Positions 11,268-23,062 are shown, numbered from the stretch's first letter. The stretch is DNA of 64,000 nucleotides from Clavulina sp. PMI_390 (GCA_015039315.1 WIDE01000122.1:18667-82666); one strand, 5' to 3'. The notes: generated by a model not told the origin, from the letters alone. Program-made: numbers and translations.

Positions 11268-13968
11268 ATGCGCCCCCCGACGCCCAACCTCTCCTCTATC
11301 CTATCTGCTGCCTATATCCGCGACCCCAGCTTGTCGCCCACACGCATCGAGTCGCCCATCGACACACTCGCCCAGTACCTCAACATCCCTGATCACCAGG
11401 AGGACACCACCATCATCAGCGAGGACTCTGAACTCACCCCCACCATGCAGTACGCCTCTCTACCCCCTACCACCGTCTCCTCGTACTCGCCGCTGCTCCA
11501 GCACCAGCGCGAGCAACAGCTGCAGGCGCTGCAGCAACAACAGTGCATCCCCGGCCTCTCCCAAATTTACTCCCCTCTCGCCGCCGCGTCTCTCTCGGCC
11601 GCTAGCTATGGCGTCGTGCCTAGCTCGGTCCTCTCCCAGGAGCCCGTCCGCAGCCCGTCGCTGTCGCGGGACGACTCCGATATCGCAGACGACGATTACG
11701 TCCCATCAGCCTCACTCATCACGCGCAAACGCCCCTCCGTAGCTTCTCAAAAAGCAGCAGCTGCTGCAGAAGAGGATGACGAAGAAGAGGAGTCGTCTTC
11801 CGCACCGCCTCCTCCAAAACGGCAACGCGCAGCACCGTCCGGACCCATCTCTACCAAAGACTGGGTTCCACCAGACGTCACCGGCCTCAACAAGCGCGAG
11901 GCCCGTCTTGTCAAGAACCGTGCCGCGGCCTTCCTGTCACGGCAGCGCAAGCGTGAGGAGTTTGAGCAGATGGAAATGTACGTTTCCTTTCGTTTCATCA
12001 ATATTTTTCATTTTTCTCGATTTTTGTTTCGTCTCTCTCCGCAATTTTGGAATTTTTATTTGGCGCGCGTAACCGCCTGTTACATATTGGGCCCGCCCGG
12101 TCGTTCAGGCGATCGACAAAAATTCAACTGAATCACACCTTCCTGTTTTGGAAATCTCTTTTGTATCAACACGTGCTGACGCTCTCTCCTCTCCTTTTGT
12201 GATCATTTGTGGCTGGCTCTTGCGACTCACGCCGATTCTACCAACGGACACTTGCTGATCGTCTTTTGTGTGGGCTCCGTTTGCGCTTGCCCTAAAACTC
12301 ACCAACAGTCGAGTCAAGGAACTCGAAGCGGAGAATGCACGTCTCCGACAGTCCCCTGCTTCCGCTGCTCAGTCTCCTGCCCCCTCATTCAACCCCCAAT
12401 CCCCTGCCTTCTCCTCCGCCGTCGCTGCTGCTACCCCTCAATTCCAAACTCTCCTCGCCCAATTGGCCGAGGCGCAAAAGCGGGAGGATGCCCTTGCCGC
12501 CCAGTTGCGCGATGCTCAGGCTTCATTAGCAGAGCAGCAACAACGGCAATCACGCATGCGCTCGTCATCCTCAGCCTCATCCACCTCCTCCGGATCCACC
12601 GGGCGCCCCCATCAACCCGTAATCTCCCACTGGCCCACAGTCCCCGCGCGCAACTCCCCACCCGCCGCCCCCGCCACTATCACCGTGAAACCCGAGGAGG
12701 AAGCAATGGACGAGGACATGCCCTCGCTCCCCACCCCTGCTGCTGCTAAGGCTGCTACTTCCTCATCATCGAGCGACAGTGATTCCGATTCCAGCGACGG
12801 TGAGGCCTCTGTTCGCAAGCCGCTCAGCCGCAGGAGGGACATCCTCTCAAGAGGTGAGGGCAAGGGTCCCGGCAGCGGGAGCATGGCCCTCATGGTCCTG
12901 CTCTTCTCGCTCTCGCTCCTCTCGGGCAAGGGCGGCCGTGGCGGAGCAGCAACGGGCGCACCAGCAGGTGCCGATGGCGCCCGGGGAGCTTCCGGCGCAG
13001 GCGCTGGTGGCGACCCTAGCCAGTTCTCCTTCAGCCTTCCTGCTCCCGGTGCGACGCCCGCGTTCGACTTCCGCCTGCAACAGCAGCAGAAGAAGCGCGA
13101 GGAGATCCTCGCTGCCGCTACTACTGCTGCTTCGACCAGCGAGGACCAGCTCGCTGCGACGAAGCGCTGGGCTACCTCGACGTCTACTGCTGCTGTCCCT
13201 GGCACCTCTTCGAGCCTCGATTCATTGGACGATGAGTTTGGCTATTTCGATCGTCAGGTGGATCTCGGTATGGGCATGGACTTTGGTCTGCTTGGCGGTG
13301 GACTGGTTGATGATATGGGCATGGGAATGGGCATGGGAATGAACATGGACATGAGCTCGTTTGGTATGGACTCGTTTGCGTATCCCGCTCTTTCCTCCTT
13401 TGGAAGCCCGTACGCTCTCCCTGCTCCCTCTGCTGCCGTCACCCGTCATCGCTCTGGATCCCCTGCTGCCTCTATCACTTCGAGTGGTTCAACTGTCCCC
13501 GGCAACGCGCTGTTCAACCGACAGCTCGAGGTCTCCGTCGCCGAGTCTGATGCTGATGGTGTCAGCTTTGACTTGAAGGTCGCTGCTCCTGTCGCTGATG
13601 ATGGCTCCGTCGTCGATGCCGCCGCTGGGTCCGAGGCAGAGGTTTCCGAGAAGAAGATCACTGTGCGCGTGCGCAAGGTTGACGCTTCCTCATTATCATC
13701 ATCGGCCTCCGTCGACTCTTCTGCTCTCTCATCATCCGATGCCTCGGAGAAGAAGACCATCATCCTCGAGCTTACCTCTTCGTCATCGTCTGGGGAGGGT
13801 GATGCTTCATCACTCGACTCGTTCGCTGAACTCGATGCTCTGAACGCTGACTTTGAGGCGCTCTTGGGCGGGAAGGGTCTTGCTGGTCTCGGGATGGGTC
13901 TCGAGGGTGCTGAGGAGATGCAAGGGCAAGGGCAATGGCGCCTTGCACTCGCACCAAGGGACGCTTAG
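11268..13968 (+). CDS. bZIP transcription factor, CREB/ATF-like, possibly membrane-tethered
   Basis: Exons 11268-11977 and 12309-13968; 789 aa. The 331-bp intron (GTACGT...CAACAG, phase 2) falls exactly between the basic region and the zipper. Joining gives a DNA-binding region at about 209-236 (KREARLVKNRAAAFLSRQRK) running into a zipper at about 237-265 (RVKELEAENARL) that aligns without gaps to the CREB bZIP. N-terminal part: Ser/Pro/Gln-rich, likely activation region. After the zipper come a Q/A-rich coil, a serine-acidic tract, basic residues, and a hydrophobic run at about 429-445 (ALMVLLFSLSLLSG) that could be a short membrane anchor as in ATF6/CREB3 factors. A Met-x repeat (about 573-587) follows. 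Intron retention would end translation before the zipper. The ATG at 11268 was preferred over one 126 bp upstream because the upstream part looks like leader. Confidence 0.85.
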
Positions 13969-15486
13969 AGACCCCTCCTCCAAAATCAGCTCGCTATCTG
14001 AGCGAGCACCCCAAAAAGTTTTCTATTTGTTTATCTGTCTCTTTCTCTCTCTGTGGTTCTTTGGAGTATTGGTTGTTTTGCTGCTGTTCTGGTCCGCTGT
14101 CTATGCTTCGTCTCCTTTTCTTCGCTGTGCGGATCCCTATGTTCTTTCTTCTACCTTAGTACGTACGGTTTTCGTACGTACTCTTTTCACCCCTACCACC
14201 TTTTACCTACTTATGCGCTTTCTCTTCGTTAACCTTTCTACCAAGTATCGGAAACGATATGTGTCATAGGGCATCTGGTTTTCGTTCACTCCTTTTTGTT
14301 TGCAACTTATTTATTCCGGTTCACAAAACTTTTTGTACCAGTACTTTCTTTCTGCTTTCGCCTCGCTCTTCTTCTTCTCCATACATGCATTTTACTCATA
14401 TTTACCCCCCTCATACAAGATACAAGCTATTGCGATACAATACAAGACTAGGTATTCCAATCTGATCTCTCACCTTCGCCGCGAAACAAGACCCGACCGA
14501 AAAGAAAAAATCATCTTGAGCCTTTTCTCGCCGCCTGCCTTGAGCAACAGGATCGATCATCAACTCTCCGTCTCTCTTTAACTTGGACCATAACGATCAC
14601 TTTTTTACTTTGAAGGATGTTGCCATAGCCATACAGACAGTGGCTGCGCGGTCACGACGCCGTCGGAATCGATCATTATCATTATTATCAGCATCCCACC
14701 GCCATTCGCAGACTTTTCATGACGCTTGCTTGTTGCTGCACGCGGAGTGAGAGACGAGTTGTTGCACTTAACACAAAGTATCCATGTATTCTCGCTATGA
14801 TCGGCCAAAGTGCCGATGTGAGAAGAATACAACAGAACTCTTTTCACTCAGGTGACGATTTACGTGAATTGGATGGCGACTGTGGGTGGGTGGATCCGGG
14901 GATGAAGGGCTCATGCGCGGCGGTGCTTAAGCCAGTATTCCAAAGTGTGGATCATGAAATGGCAATTGGCAACGAAGCGAGGATGTTTGGCTCGTTATGA
15001 ATTCGGAGCATACAACGCACAACACGCTACAACACTAATACGTTCCAGCCATGGTGAGTTGGCTCGTGACATCTCCTCTTATTATTATTGTAAGACTTGA
15101 ATGGGCTGATCCAGACTTTGTGTATAGTCTTCTGAACTCAGGTTCACCGCTACTACGCAGACAGAGCATCGTGAGTTTGCATTCGTGGACTTCTCAAAGC
15201 TTCTACACTCAAGCTCACGCCCACATCCCTGCATATAGTCCATGCTCGCTATACAGGAACAGGTATGTTCCCCTTCTCTTTCTTTTATTCGGGTATATCT
15301 CTCCTCTAACCGCCCTTTCCCCAAGGTCATGCCGACATGACTAAATAGTAAGTGTACAGTCTATACGAAACTGAACTCCCCATCCAGTGAGAGTCGTCGG
15401 ACTTTCCTGAATCTCACCTCTTCTTCTTGTATATGTGAATTAGTGATTGGCTGACTCACCAGCATCGTGACACGTGCGCCTCGATC
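13969..15486. other. Intergenic, 3' region of the bZIP gene
   Basis: The T/C-rich sequence to about 14580 is consistent with a 3' UTR. From about 14700 to 15480 I see only short frames without family similarity. A few GT-AG-like boundaries (15050-15480) might be upstream exons of the decayed cyclophilin that follows, but none can be supported. Confidence 0.4.
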
Positions 15487-16077
15487 GTGGGGCATCCGCC
15501 ATTGAACTCGTTCCTGGCCATCGCGGATGGCGAGTCTATTGGACGGGTCAAGTTCGAGATGACCGAGGTACTTTTCCTTTCTCCGCTATCCGCCATGACA
15601 GCCATGTTATTCCCAATACTAACCGCTGCATTCCGTTGTATGTGCCGAACTGTCCATCCGAACAGCGGATGCTGCAACCTTGCGGTCCTCCACCAGAGAA
15701 GGATGATGATTGAGTGCAGTGGCGATCCTATACAGCCACCTATACCTCGTTGTATGCCCCAAATCACTCTTTTGTTGGTAATACAGTGTGTCACTCCAAC
15801 GCTTCAATTCCATGGAATGTTCCCCAACATGCCCCAAGAACCAAGCACTCGTTCCAATTTCGTGCACTATAACCGTTCTCTCCGTAGTGATCGTCCCAGC
15901 ATACCCATGACGGCGCTGTGCTTATTAATTCTTAGAATAGGAATTATCTCTGGAGAAACTGGCTCTTGGGCGCGGGGACCCCACGGAGAAAATATTGCTC
16001 TTGGAGAGTTCCTGGACTTCGACGAGCTTCCCCCAACTCATGGCCCCTTGCTTCCTCCGCCCTTGATGAAGCTCTAA
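15487..16077 (+). pseudogene. Degenerate cyclophilin-type peptidyl-prolyl isomerase relic
   Basis: Fragments in cyclophilin order appear in different frames. At about 15490-15570 there is FLAIADGESIGRVKFEM, matching the family opening (VFFDI..DGE.IGR..FEL). At about 15640 a segment opens VPN and carries SEQ, where the family has VPKTAENFR. At about 15690-15725, in a shifted frame, HQRRMMIECSGD matches FHRVI..FMIQGGD. At about 15960-16010 GSWARGPHGENIAL recalls the family's (Y)GxxFxDENF segment. Frames change between blocks and a TGA closes the second, so no intact isomerase can be read. A multi-exon gene with unusual splicing is less likely because the active-site block itself is altered. Function is presumably lost. 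Confidence 0.55.
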
Positions 16078-17481
16078 TTCACAGCAGCGGCGCGGTTAAT
16101 CTCTTTTCTTTTGGGATGCTTTCGTCTTCTCGACAGTCCGATGATTCTGCGCATTTTCGGCGTCGCGTGGTAGATCCTGTGCGTGACCGCCCCTTCGAGT
16201 GCGTGGTATCTCCGAGAGTAGCCTCTTCTCTCCGAGCCCGAAAGTCAATCATCCATGACCACCCTACTAATTTATTAAAGAATTGTGAGCGACTAAAGTA
16301 CGAAATCCAAGGAGAGATTGATGCTGTTCAACTCCCATGCCTCGCCTCGTGCGTCGTCCTTATCGGTTTATTCCCATGATTTTCTTAATTTCCCCCATGC
16401 GCTATTTTCCACCTCGACCCTGAGGGTTCTAATTCGACAGATATCAGCCATCACCCATCACGATGGTCGGCCGTTCGGTCGCGTCTCGGACTATCTGCGC
16501 ATTTTTCGAGTCTTCGTCCATCCATCTCCGAAGATATTTAGGATTCCGTCCTCGATTGATATGGTGGCGGTTTACGGAAGACTATTTCCAAGATTTTCTA
16601 TTGATCTATACTTGAGAAAAGCGGGCGGTGAGGGATCTTTGCTCTTTTTTGCGGGTGGAGCTAAACTCTAAGTGATAGCTTCGCCCACCTATCTGTCTTT
16701 TATGCCAGAAGCCAAACATTTGCACCCGCGAAGCATGAGCCAAGCTACCACAGTGTGGGTAACGAATCTTGTGCCTGAGAATGTCTTGGAGCTCGTGTAA
16801 AGCACACTCTCCTAATCACCGCGCTCAACCCGCTTGGAGACGAGCCACCCACCCCAACAACAGCATTCTACTCAAAGCCGTCCCCAGCCGCTACCAAGAA
16901 AACCATCATCCGCACTCAATGCTTCCCGGAGATTACCATAACGGAATATTTCTCCGTTAAACAGAGAGCGAGGAGCAAAAGAACGGATCGAGCTCGGATG
17001 ATCTATGTGTGTATCTATCGTTCTCGCATCGCATCTCATCTCCCCTCCTCCAATCTTATCCCATAAATGATTGGCGGCGCAACCTAACGATGAGATTATT
17101 CTTCCAGTTCCAGGAATATCGACTAGAATTAGGAAGACTCGGCCAATGGCAATATTCTAGCGGTCCCGCTCTGGGACTATCGTGGTGGAATAATTACCTC
17201 AAAGCGGTGACAAGTCAGGTCACCGTCGCGGAGAGCGTTAGCTTCGGCCGAGTTGATTATCTTGGCGCTCAGACAGACATCTAGACCGGTCATGTTCTAG
17301 AACGAATCCATTATAACTCTCCAGTTGAAGGATGTAGGGCATACATGGTAACACAGCTTTTGGACCAGACGAGGAAGATGAAATGAAAAGATAGAGAACC
17401 AGAATAATGGGTGAGATGAAATCAAGTCGGTGATAGGGACAAATGTAGATAACAAGGTGAAAGCACATGGCGGGTGTAACA
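16078..17481. other. Intergenic region, nothing recognised
   Basis: Short open frames occur on both strands (the largest about 117 codons at 16318-16671), but none shows a domain, splice partner or similarity to a neighbour. The right end is the 3' flank of the minus-strand acyl-CoA dehydrogenase-like gene. Confidence 0.4.
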
Positions 17482-19968
17482 TTATAGCTTCACGTCCTTG
17501 GGAATCTTGCGCATGGCCTGGCGCACTCCCAGATCGCCTAACACATCTTCAGCTGTATATGTTGGGAATCAGGAGAGGATTAGCGATGAAAGTTAAGCTC
17601 GGTCTTAATCTGCGCACTGACCTCCACCAAGCACAGAGTCAAATACGACAGTTCGGTGGTAATGCTCGATGAATCTGCCCATACCAGTCTTGGCTGACAG
17701 TTCCACGAGAAAAGGCGCATGAATCGAGTCTCATTAGTTCCCAAACTTGGGGCAATCTACAAAGGGGAAATCACGAAGAAAATACTCACTGATACCTCTA
17801 CCACCGAAGATCTGTACAGCATCCTTCGCTGTCTCCTGGGCCGAGCTCGTTGCATACTTCTTAAGGAACGCAATTTGGCCTGCTAGCAGATCACTCTGCT
17901 GAGCATAATTCATATTGCACATCTGGAACGTAATGTTCTCGAGCCAGTTTTGGACCGACTCGGTGCGGGAGATCATCGCAGCGAGCTTGGAACGGATGAC
18001 GGCCTGCTCAATGAGAGGCTTTCCGAATACATGGCGCTGGGATGCCCATCTAGCGATGGTATCGAAAATCTCCAGTTAAGGCCATAGAATCGGATATTGA
18101 GTGTCGCAAAAGATACGCACTTGAGAGACTCTTCGACGATCATGCGCTGGCTTCGCGCTGATCCACAGATCATGACCCATCTGAGGAGATTGTCCAAAAC
18201 GGAGAGTCTCATGAGCACCTCTCCCCTTATAGCGATGCTGCAACTTACCTCTCGTGGTTGAAATTGCTAAGTACGACTTGTAACCCCTTCCCCTCTTTGC
18301 CGAGCATGTTACCGCTTGGGACTTTGACATTGTCAAAGCTAACAAATGACGTTCCGGCTGAGGGTGAATACGATGTCTTGATTGGCTTGGTCTCCAGGCC
18401 GGGTTGACGCTCAACAACAAAGACACTGAGGCCTCTTTCGGAGGTACGGCATGCCACGGTAAAGTAGTCACACCAGACGCCATTCGTGATCCACCTTGGA
18501 GTATAGAGATAAGAGAAGATCGTGAGCTTGCCGGGTAGGTAGTTAAAGGCACAATTTGGCAAGGACTTACTTCTTGGTGCCATTGATCGTCCAGTAAGTT
18601 CCATCGGCAGACTTGGTGGCCTTACACCTTAGACCAGCCACATCGCTCCCAGCTAGATTCGCCATCACATTAGAGTTATCAACGCCCCCGTTCTAAGATA
18701 TATTACCAGAGGAGCGTACTCACCAAACGCTTCTGTTACTGCGAGGCATATGTACTTCTTGCCCGATAACACCTCGGGAACAATCTTCGCCTTCAGAGCC
18801 TCCGATCCTGACCAAGCGCGTATCGTGAGATGAGAATTCATGGAAGAGAAGTCCAATGCAGAAGGCCGGAGTTTAGGAAGACATACCAAAGTTCAACACA
18901 GGGGAAAGGCCGATCTGCATTCCACTCTGCGAAACAAGATATTCATGTGTCGTCAGAATGGTTTGCACGCGAATTGAACAGGAATCCTTACCTGCGCTCC
19001 ATCCGTCCATCCGCGAGACATGCTGCGATTGAACTCTTGAGCTATAATAAGTTCGTGGAAGTAATTATACTACCAGATCCATGATCGCAAAGGATGGGAT
19101 GAGCTAGCCATACAAAGGGACCAAGGACCTGACTCACCTCCTCAGGCTTGACAAGTCCATCAGCCAGCGTGAGCCCCTTCAAATGCGGTCCTGGGCCCAT
19201 TCGCATCGCTAGCATATTGTATTTCCTGTATGGAAGTCAAGGTTGTGAGCGTTTGGGACAATGAGGACCATCAGCCAGGAACAGAAGACATACGCTTGGA
19301 CATCGACACCACTCTGAGAGGGCCATTTTCCACTCTCCTCAAATTCTCTTGCTTCAGGGATGAGGTGCTCCTCTAGCACCTTGCGAGCCCATTGTTGGAA
19401 TTTCCTGTGTTGATCGGAATAGTACGGCGAGTGGTAACCCTTTGTTAGCCAACTGGGTTCAGCATAAGGTATTTCACTAAGATCTCCATATTGAGGTGTC
19501 TTGAGAAGCGATTTCTGGTTGGCGATAGTCCCAACCTGCAATCGAGCATAACGTGGTGTAGCAAGAACTTCTTGGCGATGAAGACCGAAGAACGCGTTTG
19601 TAGCCTACGTCATGGGTCGTGATGAAGGATTAGCCCGCCAAAAGGTATAGAGGGGAAGATCATAGATGCTCACGTCCTTTCCAGCCACTTCTTCATCGAG
19701 TAAGACACTGAGACCGCCAGGATGTAATGACGCAAACTTGGAGAGATCAAAGACTTTGCTGTCGATGACAACCCACAGATCCCCTTCCTACAAAACCCCA
19801 CATCTGATATGTTAATACCTTCATGAGACTCAAAAGGTGTCATCCCCTAACCTTGTTGTGCTATGAACAAAATGGCACAGCAGCAGTGAGAACCAACTTT
19901 GGGACCCCCTAAAGACTCGTGCGAACCTTGGCAACCTGCTCGAGTGTGAACTCTTTCGTTGCAGACAT
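17482..19968 (-). CDS. Cytochrome b5 / acyl-CoA dehydrogenase fusion protein, copy A
   Basis: Fourteen exons on the minus strand: 19927-19968, 19852-19860, 19674-19787, 19294-19604, 19138-19225, 18992-19069, 18887-18926, 18724-18807, 18571-18652, 18249-18494, 18121-18180, 17790-18049, 17622-17693, 17482-17552; 518 aa, every junction in phase. Exon 2 is a 9-nt micro-exon (His-Asn-Lys). Residues 1-90 form a cytochrome b5-type haem domain (KHNKEGDLWVVIDSKV, HPGG with His39, second candidate ligand His64). The rest is an acyl-CoA dehydrogenase fold with NGTKKWITNG, SNFNHER and FGGRGI. It probably oxidises an acyl-CoA or similar thioester using FAD, with b5 as an electron relay. Where ACADs usually carry the catalytic Glu (YEGT) the sequence reads FDSVLGG. 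Confidence 0.88.
19852..19860 (-). other. 9-nt micro-exon (b5-ACAD copy A)
   Basis: CACAACAAG flanked by CATAG on the 5' side and GTTAGG on the 3' side. It supplies the HNK of the cytochrome b5 core VAKHNKEGDLW. Without it the conserved Lys-His-Asn is broken, so its inclusion is well supported. Confidence 0.8.
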
Positions 19969-20678
19969 GTTTCGTTGACCCTAGATGGATGCACACGCCT
20001 GAGACGTGGAGTAGATGATGGGGCGAGGTGACGGTCAACGAGATAGCCGGGGAAGCGGCCCTCTGGGAGTTTGCATACGACAAGCCCCTAGCATGTGAAA
20101 TTAACTGCCACCGGTAACTGGGCGCTCGTCCTCAACATGAGCCTAGCCTGGCGAAGGTCAAATTGTATCGCATTGTGTATACGGCCGCAGGCAGCACTAA
20201 AGCGAGATCAAGTCTACACTAGATACCCATCGCCTAGTCGAGCCACCCCACCTCAGATACGTTATGCAGTCCGTGTTTGGTCCGACGTCGGGGAAGGTAA
20301 ACGTGAAATTGAATCGGGCTGGGGTGCAGATCCCGATAAATTTAGACCCTAGCAATCTGGCGAACATGATTGGGCGACTGGTATAAGGTGACGAGAATGA
20401 TGCACAAGTGGTACAAATGGTTCATTGTATCTACCAAGGGCCCTGCTTTACAACCCTATAACGCGTTATGTTGCCTCAAAAATTATCTGGAAAACCGCTC
20501 TCCCAGATTATGTAGGGAATCAAACACCTCGAGCAAACGAGGTTGTTCACTTAGGGCAGGATATCCATTCCTCATGTAGTTCAAAGATACAAAAAGCAAA
20601 AGTCGACAACAAAGCAAATCAGGTAGAGCTAATATACCAAGCAAGCAGCGAACAGATCAACGGTCTAATGGCTCGTGT
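19969..20678. other. Spacer between the two b5-ACAD genes
   Basis: Promoter side of copy A and 3' flank of copy B. No coding frame with a domain was found. The spacer is about 0.7 kb. Confidence 0.5.
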
Positions 20679-23062
20679 CTACAACCTCACGTCCCTGGGG
20701 ATCTTGCGCATGGCCTGGCGGACACCAAGATCGCCCAGCACATCCTCAGCTGTAAGTAACAAGGTCGTGAGAGGACAAGATCAGCGAAAGTTTGAGGACC
20801 AATCCACGAGGTATGCTCACCTCCACCGAGAATAGAGTCGAATGTCACAGTACGATGGTAGTGCTCAATGAACTTGCCCATCCCAGTTTTGGCTGAATAT
20901 CGGATATGGACATCAGTAACCGAGCAAACCTGTCATGCTACAGAAAGAAGTCACTCACTAATTCCTCGCCCTCCGAAGATCTGGACGGCATCTGCAGCAG
21001 TCTCTTGCGCGGTCTTGGTAGCATGCATCTTGAGGAAACCAATCTGGCCCGCAAGCAAATCACTCTGCTGCGCATAGTTCATGTGACACATCTGGTACGT
21101 GACGTTCTCAAGCCAGTTCTGCACCGACTCAACACGCGCGATCATCGCGGCGAGCTTAGCGCGGATGACGGCTTGCTCAATGAGCGGCTTGCCGAACACT
21201 TTACGCTGGGATGCCCACCTTCAAGGACAGTAAGGAGGGATGAAGATAAAGGTGAGATAGATTCACTCCTATGATGAATGACCATGTCCTTACTTGAGAC
21301 ATTCCTCCACGATCGTTCGCTGAGTTCGGGCCGAGCAGCAGCACATCACCCATCTAGAACACGGAAGCCAGAGGACGAATTAGCGCCAGGAAGCGAGGAC
21401 AAGAATTCACGAATAGAATTGCTAAAAGGGAACGCACCGCTCATGGTTGAAGTTGCTCAACACGACAAGCAGGCCCTTGTTCTCTTTCCCAAGCATGTTA
21501 CCAGCTGGGACCTTGACATTGTCGAAGGTGATGTACGCCGTTCCAGCCGAAGATGCATAAGAGGTCTTGATGGGCTTGGTCTCGACACCTGGCCCGCGCT
21601 CAACGAGGAACACAGTCAAACCCTTCGATGTCTTGCACGCGACGGTGAAGTAGTCACTGAAGTGCCCATTGGTGATCCACCTAAAATAAGAGGAGAGTCA
21701 TTAACGGTAGGGCAAAACCCCAAGGCGACAGATGATAGAATTACTTTTTGGTCCCGTTGATAGTCCAATATGTCCCATCAGCAGATTTGGTAGCAGTGCA
21801 TCGGAGACCAGCAACATCACTCCCGGCTAGGCAAGAGGATAAACGATGAGTGGCCTAATTATCGGGCGTTGTGCAGCAGCTGGGTATACACATACCGAAA
21901 GCCTCTGAAATCGCCAATGAGATGAACTTCTTCCCCGACATAACTTCTGGGACGATCCTTTTCTGGATTTCCTTAGAGGCTATAAGAAATCGTTGAGCCT
22001 GTTGCTCCAAGCACTTGGGAATGGAGAGTCTTACCGAAGTTCAGGATGGGAGGGAAACCGATGACCATTCCACCTTGGGTACCGTCGTTGTAACCACGAG
22101 TGCCGGTTCGCACGTACTCTTGGTTAATGATAAGCTCGTGGAAGTAGTCAAACTAGCGAATAGTGAAAGCCGATTAATGCGAAGGGATAGAAACGATAGA
22201 AGCAATGCTTACTTCCTCGGGTTCGACGAGCCCATTTGCAAGCTTGAGGCCCTTCAAGTGCTTTCCAGGACCCATTCGCATCGCCAATAGGTTCGTATTG
22301 CTATTTCAAATGTATTACACTATTAGCGAATTCTCTACACTGAGATGCGATAGAACGAAAACATACGCTTGCACATCCACAGACCTCTGGGAAGGAATCT
22401 TTCCGCTGTCCTCAAACTCTCTCGCTTCCCCGATGAGCTCGGCATCGACCAGCTCTCTAAGCCATGCCTGGAACTTCCGGTGCCTATCGGTGTAGTAGGG
22501 CGAGTGATAGCCCTTTGTAAGCCAGCTGGGCTCGGCGTAAGGGATCTCGCTCAGGTCACCAGCCTTGGGGACCTTGATACGAGGTTTCTGCCCAGCAATG
22601 GTTCCAATATGGAGGCGCGCATAGCGAGGGGTAAGAAGGACCTCTTGACGGTGCAGGCCGAAGAAAACCTCGGTGGCCTGGAAGGGACAAGAAAGGTGGG
22701 AAATGTCGTCAGCGAGCGCCTTGATTGAAGGCACGGCACAGAATGAATAGATGAACGTACGTCTTTTCCAGCAACTTCATCATCTAGGAGTACAGATACT
22801 CCTCCGGGGTGGATGGCAGCAAACTTTGACAAGTCGTAAACCTTGCTGTCAATGACTATCCACAGGTCGCCATGCTGTCACATCCACAAGCTCCCTATCA
22901 GCTAGGCGCTCTCTACTCAGTCATCAAGTTGTATCACTGACGTTGTTGTGCTATGGGACGATAACCAGAGGATGCCGTTCGGTTAGCTCATATATCCGGC
23001 AGTGAACGAAACAGCCAATTGCGCACCTTCGCGACCTCCTCTAACGTGAACTCCTTTGACAT
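20679..23062 (-). CDS. Cytochrome b5 / acyl-CoA dehydrogenase fusion protein, copy B
   Basis: Thirteen exons: 23027-23062, 22942-22950, 22761-22874, 22367-22677, 22213-22300, 22035-22152, 21896-21979, 21745-21826, 21680 down to 21438, 21294-21353, 20959-21218, 20821-20892, 20679-20749; 515 aa. Architecture matches copy A: b5 domain (KHNNHGDLWIVIDSKV, HPGG with His37, second candidate His62), then ACAD (NGTKKWITNG, AGSDVAGL, FGGRGI, FDSILGG). Eleven of its exons equal copy A's in length or differ by one or two codons. The exception is 22035-22152, which equals two copy-A exons (78 + 40 nt) fused, so one intron was lost here or gained in A. It shares the 9-nt micro-exon. Same strand, 0.7 kb away: a tandem duplicate. 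Confidence 0.88.
22942..22950 (-). other. 9-nt micro-exon (b5-ACAD copy B)
   Basis: CACAACAAC between CATAG and GTCAGTG, encoding His-Asn-Asn of the b5 core. It sits at the same position and has the same length as in copy A, so the micro-exon predates the duplication. Confidence 0.8.

Noticed and set aside
12612..13205. 197-codon antisense ORF inside the bZIP gene
   Set aside because: A shadow of a GC- and Ser-rich coding region; its residues are low-complexity Ala/Pro/Ser with no domain and no splice structure.
15487..16077. Reading the 196-codon ORF as an intact new gene
   Set aside because: Only its first about 25 residues match cyclophilin; the remaining family blocks lie in other frames, so it is a relic rather than a gene.
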